A stretch of DNA of 64,000 bases from an uncultured Oscillospiraceae bacterium (GTDB lineage Bacteria > Bacillota > Clostridia > Oscillospirales > Oscillospiraceae). Under the pieces are notes generated by a model that had not been told where the DNA came from, did no database searches, and was given only the letters and a program-made list of their open reading frames with translations. The stretch is taken from positions 1 through 64,000 of the forward strand of contig CANQMO010000005.1 in the NCBI GenBank assembly GCA_947624985.1, written 5' to 3'. The position numbers and the translations under genes were made by a program. Below, one piece after another: positions 24,120 to 32,821 of the stretch; the first letter of the stretch is position 1; every line of letters begins with the position of its first letter.

Positions 24120-24753
24120 GATAGAACTGAAAAGCGCCATCGAAGCCATCCTGTTCGCCTCCGGCGAGCCCGTGCGGGCCGAGCGTATCGCGGTGGTCAC
24201 CGCCTCCGACACCGAGGCGGTGCTGGAGGCGGGCCTGGCCCTGGCGGAGGAGTATGAGGCCGGGAAGCGGGGCATTCGCCTTGTGCGGCTGAACGACTCT
24301 TTGCAGCTGCACAGCGCCCCGGAGCACGCCGCGGCCATCACCCGGGCGCTGGAGCAGCGCCGGGCCCCCAGGCTCTCGCCCGCGTCGCTGGAGGTGCTGG
24401 CCATCGTGGCCTATTTCCAGCCGGTGACCAGGGCCTACATCGAGCAAATGCGGGGCGTGGACAGCTCCTACACCGTGGGCGTGCTGGCGGAGCGGGGCCT
24501 GATCGAGCCATGCGGCCATCTGGAGGCCGTGGGCCGGCCCACGCTCTACAGGACCACGGACCTGTTCCTGCGGACCATGGGCGTGTCCAGTCTGGAGGAG
24601 CTACCGCCTCTGCCGGCCATATCCGGCAGCGACGCCGCCCGGCAGCTGCAGCAGAAGGTAGAGGCCCTGCGCGCGGCGGAGGAATCCGTACGGGAGGCTG
24701 AGGAAGAAGGCGCTGAACTTTCCGATGAAACGGAGCGTGTCACGGAGCGTTGA
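24112..24753 (+). CDS. scpB: Segregation and condensation protein B
   Basis: 213 aa. IEAILFASGEPVRAERIA and the second winged helix (LSPASLEVLAIVAYFQPVTR, then GLIEPCGHLEAVGRPTLYRT) match ScpB. Dimers bind ScpA and SMC. The C-terminal ~40 residues are acidic and probably disordered. It overlaps scpA by 8 nt. Confidence 0.94.
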   Translation: MDKIELKSAIEAILFASGEPVRAERIAVVTASDTEAVLEAGLALAEEYEAGKRGIRLVRLNDSLQLHSAPEHAAAITRALEQRRAPRLSPASLEVLAIVAYFQPVTRAYIEQMRGVDSSYTVGVLAERGLIEPCGHLEAVGRPTLYRTTDLFLRTMGVSSLEELPPLPAISGSDAARQLQQKVEALRAAEESVREAEEEGAELSDETERVTER

Positions 24754-25307
24754 CTGTCTTGTCCATCCTTTTGACCGTCATTCTGGCGGCGGCTTTGCTG
24801 CCGCTGCTGCCCCTGCGGCTGAACGCCGCCTATCAAGACGGCGTTTTCACCCTGTCCGGCCGGGCGGGCCCCCTGCCGGTGGAGATCTTTCCCCGGCGGA
24901 GAGCGGGGAAGAGGCGGCGGAAGAGGGGCGGGAGCAAGAGCGTGAAAAAGCTGGCCCGCCTGCCGCTGCCGGTGCTGCGGATACTGGCCGAGAGCGGGTC
25001 CGACGGGCTGGGACGGCTTCTGAGCCGCGCCCGGGTGAGCGGGCTCCGGCTGCGCTACACGGCGGCGGGCCCGGACCCCTACAGAGCGGTCATGAACTAC
25101 GCCAGAGCCGGCATAGCCATGGAGGGGCTCGCGGCGGCGATAGATGGGGCGGACCTGCGCGCGGCGGTCGATCTGGAGGGCGGACCGTCCTCTTTTTCCG
25201 GGCGGATCGGCGTAACGGTGCGGCTGGGAACGGTCTTGGCCGCGTTTTTTTGTTTTGGGATCGGCTTTTTGCGGAGATACTACCAGTATAAACGCGAAAA
25301 GGAATGA
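24750..25307 (+). CDS. DUF2953 membrane protein
   Basis: 185 aa from TTG 24750, overlapping the scpB stop. An N-terminal hydrophobic helix (LSILLTVILAAALLPLLPL) is followed by a basic segment (RRRAGKRRRKRGGSK) and a C-terminal helix (~160-176). DUF2953 proteins typically sit before the GerW/YtfJ sporulation gene, as here, so a sporulation link is likely. No enzymatic motif is visible. Confidence 0.75.
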   Translation: MTVLSILLTVILAAALLPLLPLRLNAAYQDGVFTLSGRAGPLPVEIFPRRRAGKRRRKRGGSKSVKKLARLPLPVLRILAESGSDGLGRLLSRARVSGLRLRYTAAGPDPYRAVMNYARAGIAMEGLAAAIDGADLRAAVDLEGGPSSFSGRIGVTVRLGTVLAAFFCFGIGFLRRYYQYKREKE

Positions 25308-25313
25308 TCGTAT

Positions 25314-25706
25314 ATGGCAAATCAAGCGGTAGGCGACCTGATGGAGGGGGCCATGGACAAGATCCGCTCCATGGTCGATCCCAATGCCGTCGTCGGCTCG
25401 CCCATCACCACGCTGGACGGGACCACCCTCATACCCATCTCCCGGCTGACCTTCGGCTTTGCCTCCGGGGGCAGCGACAAGACAGCCTCGTCCGCCAAGC
25501 CCGGTATCTGGGGCGGCGGCGGCGCGGCGGTGAAGGTGGAGCCGGTGGGCTTTCTGCTGAGCAAGGACGGCGGGGCCCGGATGCTGGCCATCCAGCCGCC
25601 GGCCTTCACGGCGATGGACCGGCTCATCGACATGGCGCCGGACCTGCTGGAGAAGCTTGAGAGCTACTACGCAAAGTACGCAAAAAAGGACGCCGCGCAA
25701 GGCTAA
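25314..25706 (+). CDS. gerW: Spore germination/sporulation protein GerW (YtfJ)
   Basis: 130 aa. VGSPITTLDGTTLIPISRLTFGF (given here as the family core) and GGGGAAVKVEPVGFLL are the GerW/YtfJ family pattern. In Bacillus subtilis the protein is made in the forespore and helps germination. Its presence supports a spore-forming host. It lies 7 nt after DUF2953 and before the D,D-carboxypeptidase gene. Confidence 0.92.
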   Translation: MANQAVGDLMEGAMDKIRSMVDPNAVVGSPITTLDGTTLIPISRLTFGFASGGSDKTASSAKPGIWGGGGAAVKVEPVGFLLSKDGGARMLAIQPPAFTAMDRLIDMAPDLLEKLESYYAKYAKKDAAQG

Positions 25707-25723
25707 AATCGGCATAACCGGCA

Positions 25724-25757
25724 ATAATAAGCACTGCTGAAAGGCGGTGCTTATTAT
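25724..25757 (+). promoter_or_regulatory. Hairpin covering the carboxypeptidase start codon
   Basis: ATAATAAGCAC (25724-25734) and GTGCTTATTAT (25747-25757) form a perfect 11-bp stem. The loop holds AAAGG, the ribosome binding site, and the 3' arm ends within the ATG at 25756. Base pairing would limit start-codon access, so translation may be controlled here. Confidence 0.6.
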
Positions 25758-26847
25758 GAGAGTATTGACGGCGGCCATGCTGGCCGCGATATTGCTGCTG
25801 TCGTTTCCCGTCGACGCGGGCGCGGCGGACGTGCCCGCGCCGGAGATCTCCGCCCGGGCGGCGCTGGTGATGGAGGCGGAGAGCGGCCAGGCGCTCTATG
25901 AGCGGAATGCCGACGAACCCATGCTCATCGCCAGTACCACCAAGATCATGACGGCCCTGGTGGTGCTGGAACACTGCGACCTGGACGCGACAGTGACGGT
26001 GGACGCGGCCTGGACGGGCATTGAGGGCTCCAGTATGTATCTGAAGCCCGGCCAGACGCTGACGATCCGGGATCTGCTGTATGGCCTGATGCTGGCCTCC
26101 GGCAACGACGCGGCGGTGGCGCTGGCCTGTACGGCGGCGGGCTCGGTGGAGGCGTTCGCCGGGCTGATGAACGAGAAGGCCCAGGCGCTGGGGTGCGTCA
26201 ACACCCACTTTGCCAACGCCAACGGCCTCGACGACCCGGCTCATTTTTCCAGCGCCCGGGACCTGGCGCTGATCACCCGGGAAGCGCTCAACTACGATGC
26301 GTTTCGCCAGATCGTCTCCACCACCTCCAGGACCATCGGCGCCAATACCTTCGTCAACCACAACCGACTGCTGCGGGAGTGCGAGGGGGTATTCGGCGTC
26401 AAGACCGGCTACACCATGGCGGCGGGGCGTGCGCTGGTGACGGCCTGCGAACGCAATGGCCTCACCCTGCTGTGCGTGACCCTCTCCGCGCCGGACGACT
26501 GGGATGACCACAAGTCCCTCTACGACTGGGCTTACAGCCTGTATTCCAGAGACGATGTGCTGGCGGGGGTGAGCTGGTCCGTGCCGGTGATCGGCGGCGT
26601 GGCGGAGACGGTGGCCGTGGCGCCGGAGAGCGGGCTGTCCGTTTTCCACAGGGGCGATGAGGAGATAACCATCGAATATCACCTGCCCGCCTTCGTCTAC
26701 GCGGACGTGCGGGCGGGGCAGCGGGCCGGCGAGGCGGTGGCCTATGTCACCGGCGCGGAGGCGGGCCGGGCGGCCCTCGTGTATATGCAGGACGTGGCCC
26801 AGGCGCAGCCGGAGAAGCCCACTTTCTGGGAACGGGTGTTTTCATAA
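25756..26847 (+). CDS. D-alanyl-D-alanine carboxypeptidase (DacF/PBP5-like)
   Basis: 363 aa from ATG 25756; the in-frame GTG 25747 lies on the hairpin arm. A signal peptide (1-23, cut after AGA) leads to an S11 peptidase domain with Ser60-Thr-Thr-Lys63, Ser115-Gly-Asn117 and Lys217-Thr-Gly219. A C-terminal PBP5_C beta domain follows (~270-345). It trims terminal D-Ala from peptidoglycan. Next to gerW it is probably sporulation-linked, like dacF or dacB. Confidence 0.93.
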   Translation: MRVLTAAMLAAILLLSFPVDAGAADVPAPEISARAALVMEAESGQALYERNADEPMLIASTTKIMTALVVLEHCDLDATVTVDAAWTGIEGSSMYLKPGQTLTIRDLLYGLMLASGNDAAVALACTAAGSVEAFAGLMNEKAQALGCVNTHFANANGLDDPAHFSSARDLALITREALNYDAFRQIVSTTSRTIGANTFVNHNRLLRECEGVFGVKTGYTMAAGRALVTACERNGLTLLCVTLSAPDDWDDHKSLYDWAYSLYSRDDVLAGVSWSVPVIGGVAETVAVAPESGLSVFHRGDEEITIEYHLPAFVYADVRAGQRAGEAVAYVTGAEAGRAALVYMQDVAQAQPEKPTFWERVFS

Positions 26848-26892
26848 GGAACAGCTGACGGGCCTTGCGGAAGGGAGCGGAGATACCCTCAG

Positions 26893-27603
26893 ATGAGACA
26901 GAGACTGCAAAAACTGATCTCCGGCGCCGGGATGGCCTCGCGCCGGGCGGCGGAGGAGATCATCAAAGCCGGGCGGGTGACGGTAAACGGCATGACGGCG
27001 CGCCTCGGGGACAGCGCGGACCCGGATACGGACGACGTGCGTCTGGACGGCCAGAGCCTGCGCCAGCCCCGCCGCCGGCGGTACATAGTTTTGAATAAGC
27101 CCCGGGGATATGTGACCACCATGAAGGACGACCGGGGCCGGCCCGCCGTGGCGGAGCTGGTGGCGGACGCGGGCGGGAGGCTCTATCCCGTGGGACGGCT
27201 GGACAAGGACTCCGAAGGGCTTTTGATCCTCACCGACGACGGAGACGCGGCCAACGCCCTCATGCACCCGTCCCACCAGGTGGACAAGGTCTACACCGTG
27301 TTTGTCCGGGGCGGGGACATCCCGGGCGCCATTGCCGGCCTGCGGAGCATGGATTCGCTGGAAGGGGAGCCTATCGCCCGGCCGAACGTGTCCCTCATCG
27401 AGAGGAAGGGAGAGGCCGCGGAATTGCAGATCGTTATCCACGAGGGGAAGAACCGTCAGATCCGGCGTATGTGCGCCGCATGCGGGCTGCAGGTCACCCG
27501 CCTGATCCGTATCGCCGAGGGGCCGGTCACCCTGGGCTCTCTGCCGGTGGGCAAGTGGCGGTTTATGACGGCGGATGAAATTTCCTATATACAAAAGTGC
27601 TAA
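26893..27603 (+). CDS. rluB: Pseudouridine synthase, RsuA/RluB family
   Basis: 236 aa. An N-terminal S4 RNA-binding domain (1-60, RLQKLISGAGMASRRAAEE) and the catalytic domain with VGRLDKDSEGLL, where Asp104 is the nucleophile. EGKNRQIRRMCAACG is the C-terminal signature. It converts uridine to pseudouridine in rRNA, most likely 23S. The name rluB is by best fit, and RluB cannot be separated from RsuA with certainty. Confidence 0.88.
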   Translation: MRQRLQKLISGAGMASRRAAEEIIKAGRVTVNGMTARLGDSADPDTDDVRLDGQSLRQPRRRRYIVLNKPRGYVTTMKDDRGRPAVAELVADAGGRLYPVGRLDKDSEGLLILTDDGDAANALMHPSHQVDKVYTVFVRGGDIPGAIAGLRSMDSLEGEPIARPNVSLIERKGEAAELQIVIHEGKNRQIRRMCAACGLQVTRLIRIAEGPVTLGSLPVGKWRFMTADEISYIQKC

Positions 27604-27633
27604 AATCGGGCATTTAAAAGGCTAAAATCTGCC

Positions 27634-27698
27634 TTTCATGCAAGACAAATAAAAATTTGCATGAAATACTTGCAATTATTCATAATTGCAAGTATTAT
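27634..27698 (+). promoter_or_regulatory. Promoter with two palindromic operators upstream of rpiR-type gene
   Basis: TTTCATGCAA (27634-27643) and TTGCATGAAA (27657-27666) form a 10-bp inverted repeat. ATACTTGCAATTAT (27666-27679) and ATAATTGCAAGTAT (27682-27695) form a perfect 14-bp palindrome. The second covers a promoter TTGCAA (27670-27675), 17 bp, TATTAT (27693-27698). Both share the half-site TTGCA, suggesting one regulator, probably the RpiR protein encoded downstream. Confidence 0.7.
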
Positions 27699-27739
27699 TG
27701 TTGACGTCAATTCCTTTGGGCGGAAACGGAGAGACATAG

Positions 27740-28603
27740 ATGGAAAAAGATATACTGACCCTGATCAATTCCGGGGACAGGCGGCTCAGCAAGGGCCAGC
27801 GTCAGATCGCCCGGTTCATCACGGAGAACTATGATAAGGCGGCCTTTATGACCGCGGGGAAGCTGGGCAGGACCGTGGGCGTGAGCGAGTCCACGGTGGT
27901 GCGCTTCGCGACGGAGCTGGGCTTTGACGGCTACCCCGGCATGCGCCGGGCCATGCAGGAGATGGTGCGCAGCCGCCTCACCAGCGTGCAGCGTATCGCC
28001 GTGGCCAAGGACATGCTGGACGGGGCGGACGTGCTCAAATCCGTCATGACCTCCGACGTGGAGAAATTGCAGGCCACGCTGGAGGAGATGGACCGGGATG
28101 CCTTTGCCCAGGCGGTGGACGCCATCGACGGGGCGAAACATCTTTACATCGTGGGCATGCGCTCGTCCGCGTCTCTGGCCAGCTTTATGGGTTTTTACAT
28201 GAATTTGCTGGTGGAGAACGTGCGCCTGATCCACAACACCACCGCCAACGAGGTCTATGAGCAGATCATGCACATCGGCCCCGGGGACGTGTATGTGGGG
28301 ATAAGCTATCCCCGGTATTCGGCCAGCTCCCTGAAGGCCATGGAATTTGCCAAGCGCCAGGGCGCCTCGGTCATCGCCCTGACCGACAACGAGAATTCCC
28401 CCTTTGCCCGGCTGGCGGACATCAGGCTTTACGCCAAGAGCGACATGGTGTCGTTTTTGGACTCTCTGGTGGCGCCCATGAGCCTTATCAACGCCCTGAT
28501 CGTATCCGTGGCGGCCCGGCGGCGGGATACGCTGGACGAGACGTTCGGGTATCTGGAAAAGCTCTGGAGCGAGTACGGGATCTTTACCGGCGTTGAAAGC
28601 TGA
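27740..28603 (+). CDS. MurR/RpiR family transcriptional regulator
   Basis: 287 aa. An N-terminal RpiR helix-turn-helix (~1-77, KLGRTVGVSESTVVRFATEL) is followed by a C-terminal SIS sugar-phosphate-binding domain (~125-255, GMRSSASLASFMGFY and GVGISYPRYS-type). It is expected to sense a sugar phosphate. Strong inverted repeats over its own promoter suggest autoregulation. No sugar operon is directly attached, so its other targets are elsewhere. Confidence 0.92.
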   Translation: MEKDILTLINSGDRRLSKGQRQIARFITENYDKAAFMTAGKLGRTVGVSESTVVRFATELGFDGYPGMRRAMQEMVRSRLTSVQRIAVAKDMLDGADVLKSVMTSDVEKLQATLEEMDRDAFAQAVDAIDGAKHLYIVGMRSSASLASFMGFYMNLLVENVRLIHNTTANEVYEQIMHIGPGDVYVGISYPRYSASSLKAMEFAKRQGASVIALTDNENSPFARLADIRLYAKSDMVSFLDSLVAPMSLINALIVSVAARRRDTLDETFGYLEKLWSEYGIFTGVES

Positions 28604-29837
28604 CGTTTTGATTGTCGGCGGCGGCGCCGCCGGGATGATGGCCGCCATGACGGCGGCGGAGCGGGGGCTGGACGTGGCGGTGCTGGAGCCCAACGAGCGG
28701 TATGGGCGAAAGGTGCGTATCACCGGCAAGGGCCGTTGCAATCTGACGAACGACTGCGACGTGCGCACGGTGCTGGCAAACGTTCCCACCAATCCGAAGT
28801 TTCTCTACAGCTGCCTTACGGCGTTCCCGCCGGAGGCGGTCAAGCGCTGCTTTGAGGATCTGGGCGTGACGCTGAAAACGGAGCGGGGCGGCCGGGTCTT
28901 TCCCCGGTCGGACGACGCCAACGATGTGGCGGACGCCCTGGCCCGGCGGCTGAAGGAGCTTGGCGTGCGCCATGTGCGCGGCCGGGCACGGGGACTGGCC
29001 TTCGACGGGGACGGCGCGGTGCGGGCCGTTTTGTCGGACAGGGGCGAGATCGCCTGCGGCGGCGCGGTGCTGTGTACGGGCGGACTGTCCTATCCCGCCA
29101 CCGGCTCCACCGGGGACGGCTACGGTCTGGCCGCGTCGGCAGGGCACGATATCATACCGCCCCGGGCGTCTCTTGTGCCGTTGGTCAGCCCGGCGGGGTA
29201 CTGCGCGGCTCTGGCGGGCTTTGCCCCGCGCAACGTGGACCTGACGGTGCTGGAGGACGGCAGAGCCATCTGCACGGAGCGGGGGGAGATGCTCTTTGCC
29301 CACTTCGGCGTGACCGGCCCGCTGGTCCTGTCCGCCAGCGCCCATATGCGCCGGTGGGGGGAGAGGACCTATGCCCTGGCCATCGACTTTAAGCCCGCGC
29401 TGGACGAACGGAAGCTGGACGAGCGTATCCTGCGGGATTTTGAGAAGTACCGCAACCGGGACCTTGCCAACGCCCTTATGGATCTGGTCCCCCGGTCCAT
29501 GATCCCCGTGCTGGTGGAGCTGACCGGGATACCGGGCCGGACGAAGGTGCACGATGTGACCCGGCAGCAGAGAAAAGAGCTGGGAGCGCTTTTGAAGGCG
29601 TTTCCCGTGCCCCTGTCCGGGCCCCGTCCGGTGGCGGAGGCCATCGTCACCGGCGGCGGGGTGGACGTGCGGCAGGTGGACCCCCGGACCATGGGCTCCC
29701 GACTGGCGCCGGGGCTGTTTTTTGCCGGGGAGGTGCTGGACGTGGACGGCTACACCGGCGGGTTCAACTTACAGATAGCCTGGGCCACCGGACGCTGCGC
29801 CGGTATGGCCGTTGGAAAGGATAAACGACATGACTGA
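28593..29837 (+). CDS. BaiN/HI0933-type flavoprotein oxidoreductase
   Basis: 414 aa from TTG 28593, overlapping the regulator by 11 nt. The N-terminal FAD motif GGGAAGMMAAMTAAERG (GxGxxG) and KVRITGKGRCNLTND identify the HI0933/YhiN/BaiN family. The end reads FFAGEVLDVDGYTGGFNLQ. Some members reduce bile-acid intermediates, but most have no assigned substrate. It overlaps cmk by 8 nt. Confidence 0.88.
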   Translation: MKADVLIVGGGAAGMMAAMTAAERGLDVAVLEPNERYGRKVRITGKGRCNLTNDCDVRTVLANVPTNPKFLYSCLTAFPPEAVKRCFEDLGVTLKTERGGRVFPRSDDANDVADALARRLKELGVRHVRGRARGLAFDGDGAVRAVLSDRGEIACGGAVLCTGGLSYPATGSTGDGYGLAASAGHDIIPPRASLVPLVSPAGYCAALAGFAPRNVDLTVLEDGRAICTERGEMLFAHFGVTGPLVLSASAHMRRWGERTYALAIDFKPALDERKLDERILRDFEKYRNRDLANALMDLVPRSMIPVLVELTGIPGRTKVHDVTRQQRKELGALLKAFPVPLSGPRPVAEAIVTGGGVDVRQVDPRTMGSRLAPGLFFAGEVLDVDGYTGGFNLQIAWATGRCAGMAVGKDKRHD

Positions 29838-30519
29838 CAGGAGATTTTCCGTAGCGATCGACGGCCCCTCCGGAGCGGGGAAGAGCACCATCGCCCGGGC
29901 GGTGGCGGCCCGTTTCGGCTTTATCTATGTGGACACCGGCGCCATCTACCGCACGGTGGGGCTGGCGGCCCGCCGGGCGGGCGCGGACCCGTACAGCGCC
30001 CGGGCCGTGGAGCCGCTCCTGCCGGGACTGTCCATCCGCTTTGACTATGGCGCGGACGGGACGCAGCGGATGTACCTGAATGGGGAGGACGTGTCCCGGG
30101 CCATCCGCACGCCGGAGATATCCATGTACGCCTCCGCCGTGTCCGCCATCCCCGCCGTGCGGGCCTACCTGATGGATATGCAGCGGGACGCGGCGGGAAG
30201 GAGCAGCGTGGTCATGGACGGCAGGGACATCGGCACGGTGGTCCTGCCGCAAGCGGATCTGAAGATATTCCTCACCGCGTCGGCCGAGGCGCGGGCCGGG
30301 CGCCGTCTGGCGGAACTGAAGGCAAAGGGCGACCCCAGCACCTTTGACGAGGTGCTGGCGGATATGGTCAGACGGGACGAGCAGGACACCACCCGGGCCG
30401 CCGCGCCGCTGAGAGCGGCGGCGGACGCGGTGGCGGTGGACACGTCGGACATGACGCTGGACGAGAGCGTAGAGCGTGTATGCGCCCTGGTGCGGGAGCG
30501 GATGGAGGCGGTCCGATGA
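29830..30519 (+). CDS. cmk: Cytidylate kinase
   Basis: 229 aa from ATG 29830, with GAAAGGAT upstream. P-loop DGPSGAGKST (12-20), YVDTGAIYRTVG and MDGRDIGTVVLP are the CMP kinase signature. It phosphorylates CMP and dCMP. The cmk-ispH-rpsA order is conserved in Clostridia. It overlaps the fusion gene by 4 nt. Confidence 0.96.
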   Translation: MTDRRFSVAIDGPSGAGKSTIARAVAARFGFIYVDTGAIYRTVGLAARRAGADPYSARAVEPLLPGLSIRFDYGADGTQRMYLNGEDVSRAIRTPEISMYASAVSAIPAVRAYLMDMQRDAAGRSSVVMDGRDIGTVVLPQADLKIFLTASAEARAGRRLAELKAKGDPSTFDEVLADMVRRDEQDTTRAAAPLRAAADAVAVDTSDMTLDESVERVCALVRERMEAVR

Positions 30520-32768
30520 ATGTGCGCGTGGCGGCCAGCGCCGGGTTCTGCTTCGGCGTGGACCGGGCGGTGAACATGACGGAGGACATGCTGGCCGGAG
30601 AGGGGCCATGCTGGTGCCTCGGCGAGCTCATCCACAACCGTGACGTGGTGGAGAGGCTGGCTGCCAGGGGACTGCGCACGGCGGACAGGGCGGAGGACGT
30701 CCCCGCCGGCGCCGCCGTCGTCATCCGCTCCCACGGCGTATCCCGGGCAGAGAGGCGGACGCTGGAGGCGAAGGGCTGCCGGATCGTGGACGCCACCTGT
30801 CCCAAGGTCGCCCGTATCCATAAGATCGTGGAGCGGGCCAGCGGCCAGGGCCGGCAGGTGGTGGTCTTTGGCGAACCGGAGCACCCCGAGGTACAGGGGA
30901 TATGCGGCTGGTGCGACGGCGCCGTGGTGGTGCGGGACATGGACGGATTCCTCCGCTGGGCGGAGAAAGCGTCCCTTTCGACAGATTCCCCGCTCACCGT
31001 GGTTTTCCAGACCACTTCCAATCGGGAAAATAGTGAACAAAGTATAAATTCGTTAAAAAAACTGTATACAAACGCTGAATTATTTGATACAATATGTAAC
31101 GCTACGAGTATTAGGCAAACTGAGGCGCGATCCCTTGCCGCAGCGTGCGACGCCATGGTGGTAGTCGGCGGACGGCACAGCGCGAACAGCATCCATCTGG
31201 CGGAGATCTGTGCACAGAGCGGCAGGCCCGTATCGTTCGTTGAAAATGCGGACGAGCTTGCCGTGGGTGGCCTGACCGGGTGTGCGTCCGTGGGTGTGAC
31301 GGCCGGAGCCTCAACGCCATCGTGGATAATTAAGGAGGTAGTAAGCAAAATGAACGAGCCTGAGATCATCAAAGAAGAGTCTGTGGCGGAGCAGACCGCT
31401 CCCGTGGAGGAGGCTCCTGCGGCGGCGGAGGCCCCTGTGCAGGAGGCCCCCGCAGTGGAAGAGGCCCCTGCGGCGGAGGAGACCCCTGCGGCGGAGGAGG
31501 CCGCTCCTGTGGAGGAGGCTCCTGTGGCGGAGGAAGCGCCCGCGGCGGAGGAAGCGCCCGCCGAGCCTGCGGAGAAGTCCTTCGACCAGATGCTGGAGGA
31601 TTCCATCCGCACCATCCACAATGGCGATACCGTTACGGGCCGCGTGGCGGCTATCGGTTCCACCGAGATCACCATCGATCTGCCCACCAAGCACTCCGGG
31701 TACATATCCGTATCCGAGTTTACCAATGATCAGCCCGGCGTGGACATCAACGAGATGGTGAAGATCGGCGATGAGATCACGGCTTCCGTTGTGCGTGTCA
31801 ACGATGTGGAAGGCACGGTCCAGCTTTCCAAGCGCCGTCTGGACGCGGCCAAGAGTTGGACCGATGTGGAGGCCGCCTATGAGGACGGCACCGTGCTGGA
31901 GGGCAAGGTGTCCGAGGAGAACAAGGGCGGCGTGGTCATCAATATCAAAGGGATCCGGGTGTTCATCCCCGCCTCCCAGACCGGCCTTGGCCGGGATGAG
32001 CCCATGAGCGAGCTGGTGGGCAAGACCGTCCGTTTCCGTATCACCGAGGTGAACCGGGCCCGCAAGCGCGTTGTGGGTTCCATCCGCAGCGTCACCGCCC
32101 GGGAGCGCCGGGAGAAGGCCGAGAAGGTCTGGGCCGAGATCGAAAACGGCAAGGTCTATCAGGGCGTCGTCAAGAGCATGACCTCCTACGGCGCGTTCGT
32201 GGACATCGGCGGTGTGGACGGCATGGTCCATGTGTCCGAGATCAGCTGGGACCGTATCCGCAAGCCGGAGGACGTGCTGAGCGTCGGCCAGGAAGTGGAA
32301 GTGCATGTCATCAGCTTCGATCCTGAGAAGAAAAAGATCTCCCTGGGCTACCGCAAGGCGGAGGATAACCCCTGGCTGAAGTTCACCGGCGCCTACAAGA
32401 CCGGCGATGTGGCTACCGTGAAGGTGGTCAAGCTCATGCCCTTCGGCGCTTTCGCCGAGGTCCTGCCCGGGGTGGACGGTCTCATCCATATCTCCCAGAT
32501 CGCCAATCGCCGTATCGGCAAGCCCGACGAGGTGCTGAGCGTGGGCCAGGAGGTGGAGGCCAAGATCACCGCCATCGACGAGGAGAAGCAGAAGATCAGC
32601 CTGAGCATTCGCGCTCTCATCGAGCCGGAGCCCGTCGCCCGCCCCAAGGCGCAGGCGCGCCGGGACGAGGAGCCCGAGGCCGACGCGCTGGTCTATGAGG
32701 TCTCCGCCACCGGCGAGGCCACCGGCATCGCCCCCGAGGCGGACGAGGCCGCTGAGACAGAGGAATAA
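30516..32768 (+). CDS. ispH-rpsA: Fused IspH (HMBPP reductase) and ribosomal protein S1
   Basis: 750 aa from ATG 30516. Residues 1-278 are IspH/LytB, the last enzyme of the MEP isoprenoid pathway, with the [4Fe-4S] ligands Cys12, Cys95 and Cys194. Residues 279-750 are S1: an acidic Ala/Pro/Glu linker, then four S1 RNA-binding domains starting near 369, 456, 545 and 629 (for example GVVKSMTSYGAFVDI). The fusion is known in Clostridia. A ribosome site and ATG at the junction (31332-31352) could also make S1 alone. Confidence 0.95.
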   Translation: MNVRVAASAGFCFGVDRAVNMTEDMLAGEGPCWCLGELIHNRDVVERLAARGLRTADRAEDVPAGAAVVIRSHGVSRAERRTLEAKGCRIVDATCPKVARIHKIVERASGQGRQVVVFGEPEHPEVQGICGWCDGAVVVRDMDGFLRWAEKASLSTDSPLTVVFQTTSNRENSEQSINSLKKLYTNAELFDTICNATSIRQTEARSLAAACDAMVVVGGRHSANSIHLAEICAQSGRPVSFVENADELAVGGLTGCASVGVTAGASTPSWIIKEVVSKMNEPEIIKEESVAEQTAPVEEAPAAAEAPVQEAPAVEEAPAAEETPAAEEAAPVEEAPVAEEAPAAEEAPAEPAEKSFDQMLEDSIRTIHNGDTVTGRVAAIGSTEITIDLPTKHSGYISVSEFTNDQPGVDINEMVKIGDEITASVVRVNDVEGTVQLSKRRLDAAKSWTDVEAAYEDGTVLEGKVSEENKGGVVINIKGIRVFIPASQTGLGRDEPMSELVGKTVRFRITEVNRARKRVVGSIRSVTARERREKAEKVWAEIENGKVYQGVVKSMTSYGAFVDIGGVDGMVHVSEISWDRIRKPEDVLSVGQEVEVHVISFDPEKKKISLGYRKAEDNPWLKFTGAYKTGDVATVKVVKLMPFGAFAEVLPGVDGLIHISQIANRRIGKPDEVLSVGQEVEAKITAIDEEKQKISLSIRALIEPEPVARPKAQARRDEEPEADALVYEVSATGEATGIAPEADEAAETEE
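31065..31352 (+). promoter_or_regulatory. Internal promoter and ribosome binding site for separate S1
   Basis: TATACA (31065-31070), 17 bp, TACAAT (31088-31093) lies in a conspicuously AT-rich part of the ispH half. Further down, AAGGAGG (31332-31338) is 11 nt before ATG 31350, the first Met of the S1 half. The two together could give S1 without IspH. Confidence 0.5.
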
Positions 32769-32779
32769 GACAAGGCTAC

Positions 32780-32814
32780 AAAAAAGTGACCGGAGCTTTC
32801 CGGTCACTTTTTTT
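32780..32814. terminator. Bidirectional terminator between ispH-rpsA and recG
   Basis: GTGACCGGA (32786-32794) pairs with TCCGGTCAC (32799-32807), flanked by A6 and T8, so it works for both converging genes. Confidence 0.92.
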
Positions 32815-32821
32815 ATGGGCT

